A stretch of 8,205 bases of DNA, taken from assembly GCA_946540705.1 (NCBI GenBank), contig CAMNJD010000540.1:1-8205 (forward strand), given 5' to 3'. Below, in pieces: positions 6,421 to 8,205 of the stretch. The notes below the pieces were generated by a model. It did not search any database. It was given only the letters and a program-made list of their open reading frames with translations, and was not told the origin of the DNA. Both the position numbers and the translations under genes were made by a program. This DNA is from an uncultured Ruminococcus sp. Lineage in GTDB: Bacteria; Bacillota; Clostridia; Oscillospirales; Ruminococcaceae. Every line of letters begins with the position of its first letter. The stretch's first letter is position 1.

Positions 6421-7971
6421 TCAATTTGTGCGTACATCTATCAGCCGGACATCGTCTTTCTCCCGCTTGCCGGAATCATCCGAGCAGGAGTATACCTCCA
6501 GTGCGACGCTTGTGGCATCCGGAGGAAGCTCGACGGAAATTTCCGCTGTGCCGTCATCATTCGGCCGGACTGTCCCGAGCGAAAGCTGGATCCATTTGCC
6601 CTCCTTTCCGGTTTCGGTATCGACATAGTACGGATCCCAGCAGCCCCAGCCCATGTTCAGCTTCATGCCGGGCTCCGCACCGACACGGAACGTTACGGTT
6701 TTCTCACCGAGGCCGTTCGACATGCGCCATTTCCCGGCGCTTTCCTTTTTGAAATTGACGTAGATCTGAGGCTTTTCGTTTGTGTCATTTCGGAGCAGTT
6801 TTTGCTTGAGCAGTGTCAGATCAGCAGCATTCAGCCTGCCGTCGCTGTTGAGATCGGAGTTTTCCGGCGAGAAATGCGGGACTTCATTGCAGCAAAGTAT
6901 TTGCAGCAGAAACTCCGCATCGGTGCGGTCGAGCATTCCGTCCTCATTGACATCGCCGGTGAGTCTGTAGCCCAGAACCTCCAGAACGCGATTGCCGTCA
7001 TAGGCACAGGCTGCGGGCGCAACCGTGTTCCGGAATACCTCCGTATAGCATTTCCAGCCCTTTGCGATCAAGCAGTCATCCGTATCAAGATACAGTGTAT
7101 TATCGTAGATTTTGTTGTTCTGTCCCCAGCCGTCGAGCTGCACGTTCATATCAAAGCCATAGAGCTGCTTTTCGCAGCCGTTTCTGTACCCGGTGTTGTA
7201 CCGCACGATCGCGTCATTACCCTTGATCTCGACGAAGCTGTTGCCGCCGTTTTCGCCCTGTATGCCGGTTCCGTCAAAGGTGCAGTATTCGACAACATTT
7301 CCGTGTGTGAATTCCTTGATATCTACATGGTCAGCAGCAATATTCGGGCCGAACTGACAGTTCCGCACGGTATTGAAGTGACATTCAAAGCCGTAGTCCG
7401 TTGCGTTTTTCGCACTGCCGATATACACGCCCTCGCCGTATTTCGGCGTGTACAGTCCGGTGTCGTGGATCAAACAGTTTTCGATGAGATTGTAGCTGCT
7501 GTCGTCGATGATATGCACGGCCTCTTCTCCGATGTCAAAGACCTCGCAGCCGGAGATCACGCTGTGCTCGGATTTTGCGAGAAAAATGCCCTTGGCAGCC
7601 GTGCTGATCTTCAGATCGCGGATTTCCCAGTAGGAACCGGTGATGCTGAGTGCGCATTTGCTTTGCGGCGTCAGACAGCGAATGGTTGCAGGATCATCCG
7701 GCTCCTCACTGCGCAGGATGATATGCCGGTCTGCTGTGCCGTCTGCGGCAGCCTGAAACGGCCGCCACGAGCCGTTATTCTCTGCCGGCTGATAGGTTCC
7801 TGCGCGCAGAATAATCTCATCGCCCGCCTTGGCATTCTTCAGCGCAGCGGTCAGCTCGTCCGTATTTGTCACCATGATCTGCGCTTCCTCTGCTGTTGCG
7901 GGAAAGGACAGTGCAGATATCATGCCGCCGGTTATCATGAACGCAAGGATTGCACGAGTCAGCTTTCTCAT
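6421..7971 (-). CDS. Secreted right-handed beta-helix protein with internal dockerin
   Basis: The 516-residue protein has a signal peptide (cleavage after ATA, 25-27). The N-terminal strand pattern TDELTAALKNAKAGDEIILRAGTY-like (36-60) is typical of parallel beta-helix polysaccharide lyases and related enzymes. The helix spans about 30-330. Acidic and basic residues cluster on its coils: E149/E150 and H153, YGEG (178-181), DHVDIKE (214-220), VEIKG (247-251) and QLDGWG (278-283). I recall similar uncharacterised proteins in Streptomyces, but no named family or activity. The dockerin is internal (about 338-395), with canonical loops D340-N342-D344-G345-D351 and D373-N375-D377-G378-D384. A beta-rich, aromatic C-terminal module (about 402-516) may bind carbohydrate. 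The RBS GGAGGT lies 6 nt before the ATG. A pectin lyase or hydrolase role is inferred from fold and neighbours only. I see no convincing promoter in 7972-8205. Confidence 0.8.
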   Translation of the reverse strand: MRKLTRAILAFMITGGMISALSFPATAEEAQIMVTNTDELTAALKNAKAGDEIILRAGTYQPAENNGSWRPFQAAADGTADRHIILRSEEPDDPATIRCLTPQSKCALSITGSYWEIRDLKISTAAKGIFLAKSEHSVISGCEVFDIGEEAVHIIDDSSYNLIENCLIHDTGLYTPKYGEGVYIGSAKNATDYGFECHFNTVRNCQFGPNIAADHVDIKEFTHGNVVEYCTFDGTGIQGENGGNSFVEIKGNDAIVRYNTGYRNGCEKQLYGFDMNVQLDGWGQNNKIYDNTLYLDTDDCLIAKGWKCYTEVFRNTVAPAACAYDGNRVLEVLGYRLTGDVNEDGMLDRTDAEFLLQILCCNEVPHFSPENSDLNSDGRLNAADLTLLKQKLLRNDTNEKPQIYVNFKKESAGKWRMSNGLGEKTVTFRVGAEPGMKLNMGWGCWDPYYVDTETGKEGKWIQLSLGTVRPNDDGTAEISVELPPDATSVALEVYSCSDDSGKREKDDVRLIDVRTN

Positions 7972-8110
7972 AGAGACACCTCCGAATCGCTTTCTATGTG
8001 AGTTGGCAGTCAGCCGTTAATCCGGTCCGCCCCATTTTTTCAGTTCATACCCTAACCATAACAGAAACAGATGAACCGCAAGGAATCTGATGATATAGCT
8101 GATTGTTAAG

Positions 8111-8199
8111 GCAACACCGCACAGAGCTGGTGGTGCAGATGCGCAGTCAGATTTTTCGTCAGATTGTATAGAAATGACGCCGCTGGGCTGGCGCCCAGC
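8111..8199. repeat. Hairpin-rich non-coding segment, possible dispersed repeat
   Basis: Upstream of the beta-helix gene the sequence contains several inverted repeats. One is GCAACACC/GGTGGTGC with one mismatch (8111-8118, 8129-8136). Another is a perfect 7-bp GCTGGGC/GCCCAGC hairpin (8182-8188, 8193-8199). CGTCA/TGACG (8157-8161, 8175-8179) flanks an AT-rich centre. GTCAGATT is directly repeated at 8146-8153 and 8158-8165 (12-bp period). No long reading frame or protein signature is present. The density of palindromes suggests a MITE- or REP-like element or a structured RNA cut off by the window edge. Neither the other end nor a target duplication is visible. Confidence 0.3.
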
Positions 8200-8205
8200 A
8201 AGGAA

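Noticed and set aside
6802..8001. Long plus-strand open frame (about 399 codons) antisense to the beta-helix gene
   Set aside because: It mirrors the minus-strand gene, has no RBS or recognisable domain, and its translation is compositionally odd. The minus strand has a signal peptide, two canonical dockerin loops, an RBS and a terminator.
8050..8090. Possible promoter of the beta-helix gene (TTGCGG with TATGGT on the minus strand)
   Set aside because: Spacer is only 15 bp and both hexamers are poor, so I do not list it as a feature.
1..8205. CRISPR array, phage or transposase genes
   Set aside because: No regularly spaced repeats and no integrase, transposase or Cas motifs in any frame.

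Overview
The window looks like a plant-cell-wall-degrading, cellulosome-forming Firmicute, most likely a Ruminococcus. All three complete genes encode secreted proteins (signal peptide with an AxA-type cleavage site), and each carries a Ruminococcus-style dockerin with paired 12-residue Ca-binding loops. The genus is inferred from dockerin style and module architecture; no rRNA or housekeeping marker is present.

Layout. Positions 1-13 hold only the first codons of a minus-strand gene that leaves the window on the left. It is preceded by a textbook minus-strand promoter (249-277) and a roughly 100-nt structured RNA ending in an intrinsic terminator (143-242), so this is either an attenuated leader or a free small RNA. 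A plus-strand promoter (341-369) drives a GH43 endo-alpha-1,5-arabinanase with a dockerin (443-2686). Converging on it is a very large minus-strand GH146/GH127-type beta-L-arabinofuranosidase with extra C-terminal modules and a dockerin (6052-2798, TTG start). Upstream of that is a minus-strand right-handed beta-helix protein with an internal dockerin and a C-terminal beta-rich module (7971-6421). The right edge (about 8111-8199) is hairpin-rich, non-coding and possibly part of a dispersed repeat.

How the genes fit together. GH43 would cut alpha-1,5-arabinan backbones, the GH146/127 enzyme would remove beta-L-arabinofuranosyl units, and the beta-helix protein probably acts on, or binds, another pectic polymer. 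Dockerins would place all three on a scaffoldin encoded elsewhere. The two arabinose-active genes appear co-regulated. Both have a TTGCAW-17-TATAAT promoter whose -35 is overlapped, in the same register, by a 19-bp site with a CAAT-N5-ATTG core. Both also have sites resembling the arabinose repressor AraR operator: a 13/16 match over the -35 of a second GH146/127 promoter, and an 11/16 match in the GH43 5' UTR. The beta-helix gene has none of these sites.

Main points for follow-up: the shared operator and AraR-like sites, the leader RNA, the unassigned beta-helix family, the unnamed module in the GH43 protein, and the degenerate second dockerin loop in the GH146/127 protein.
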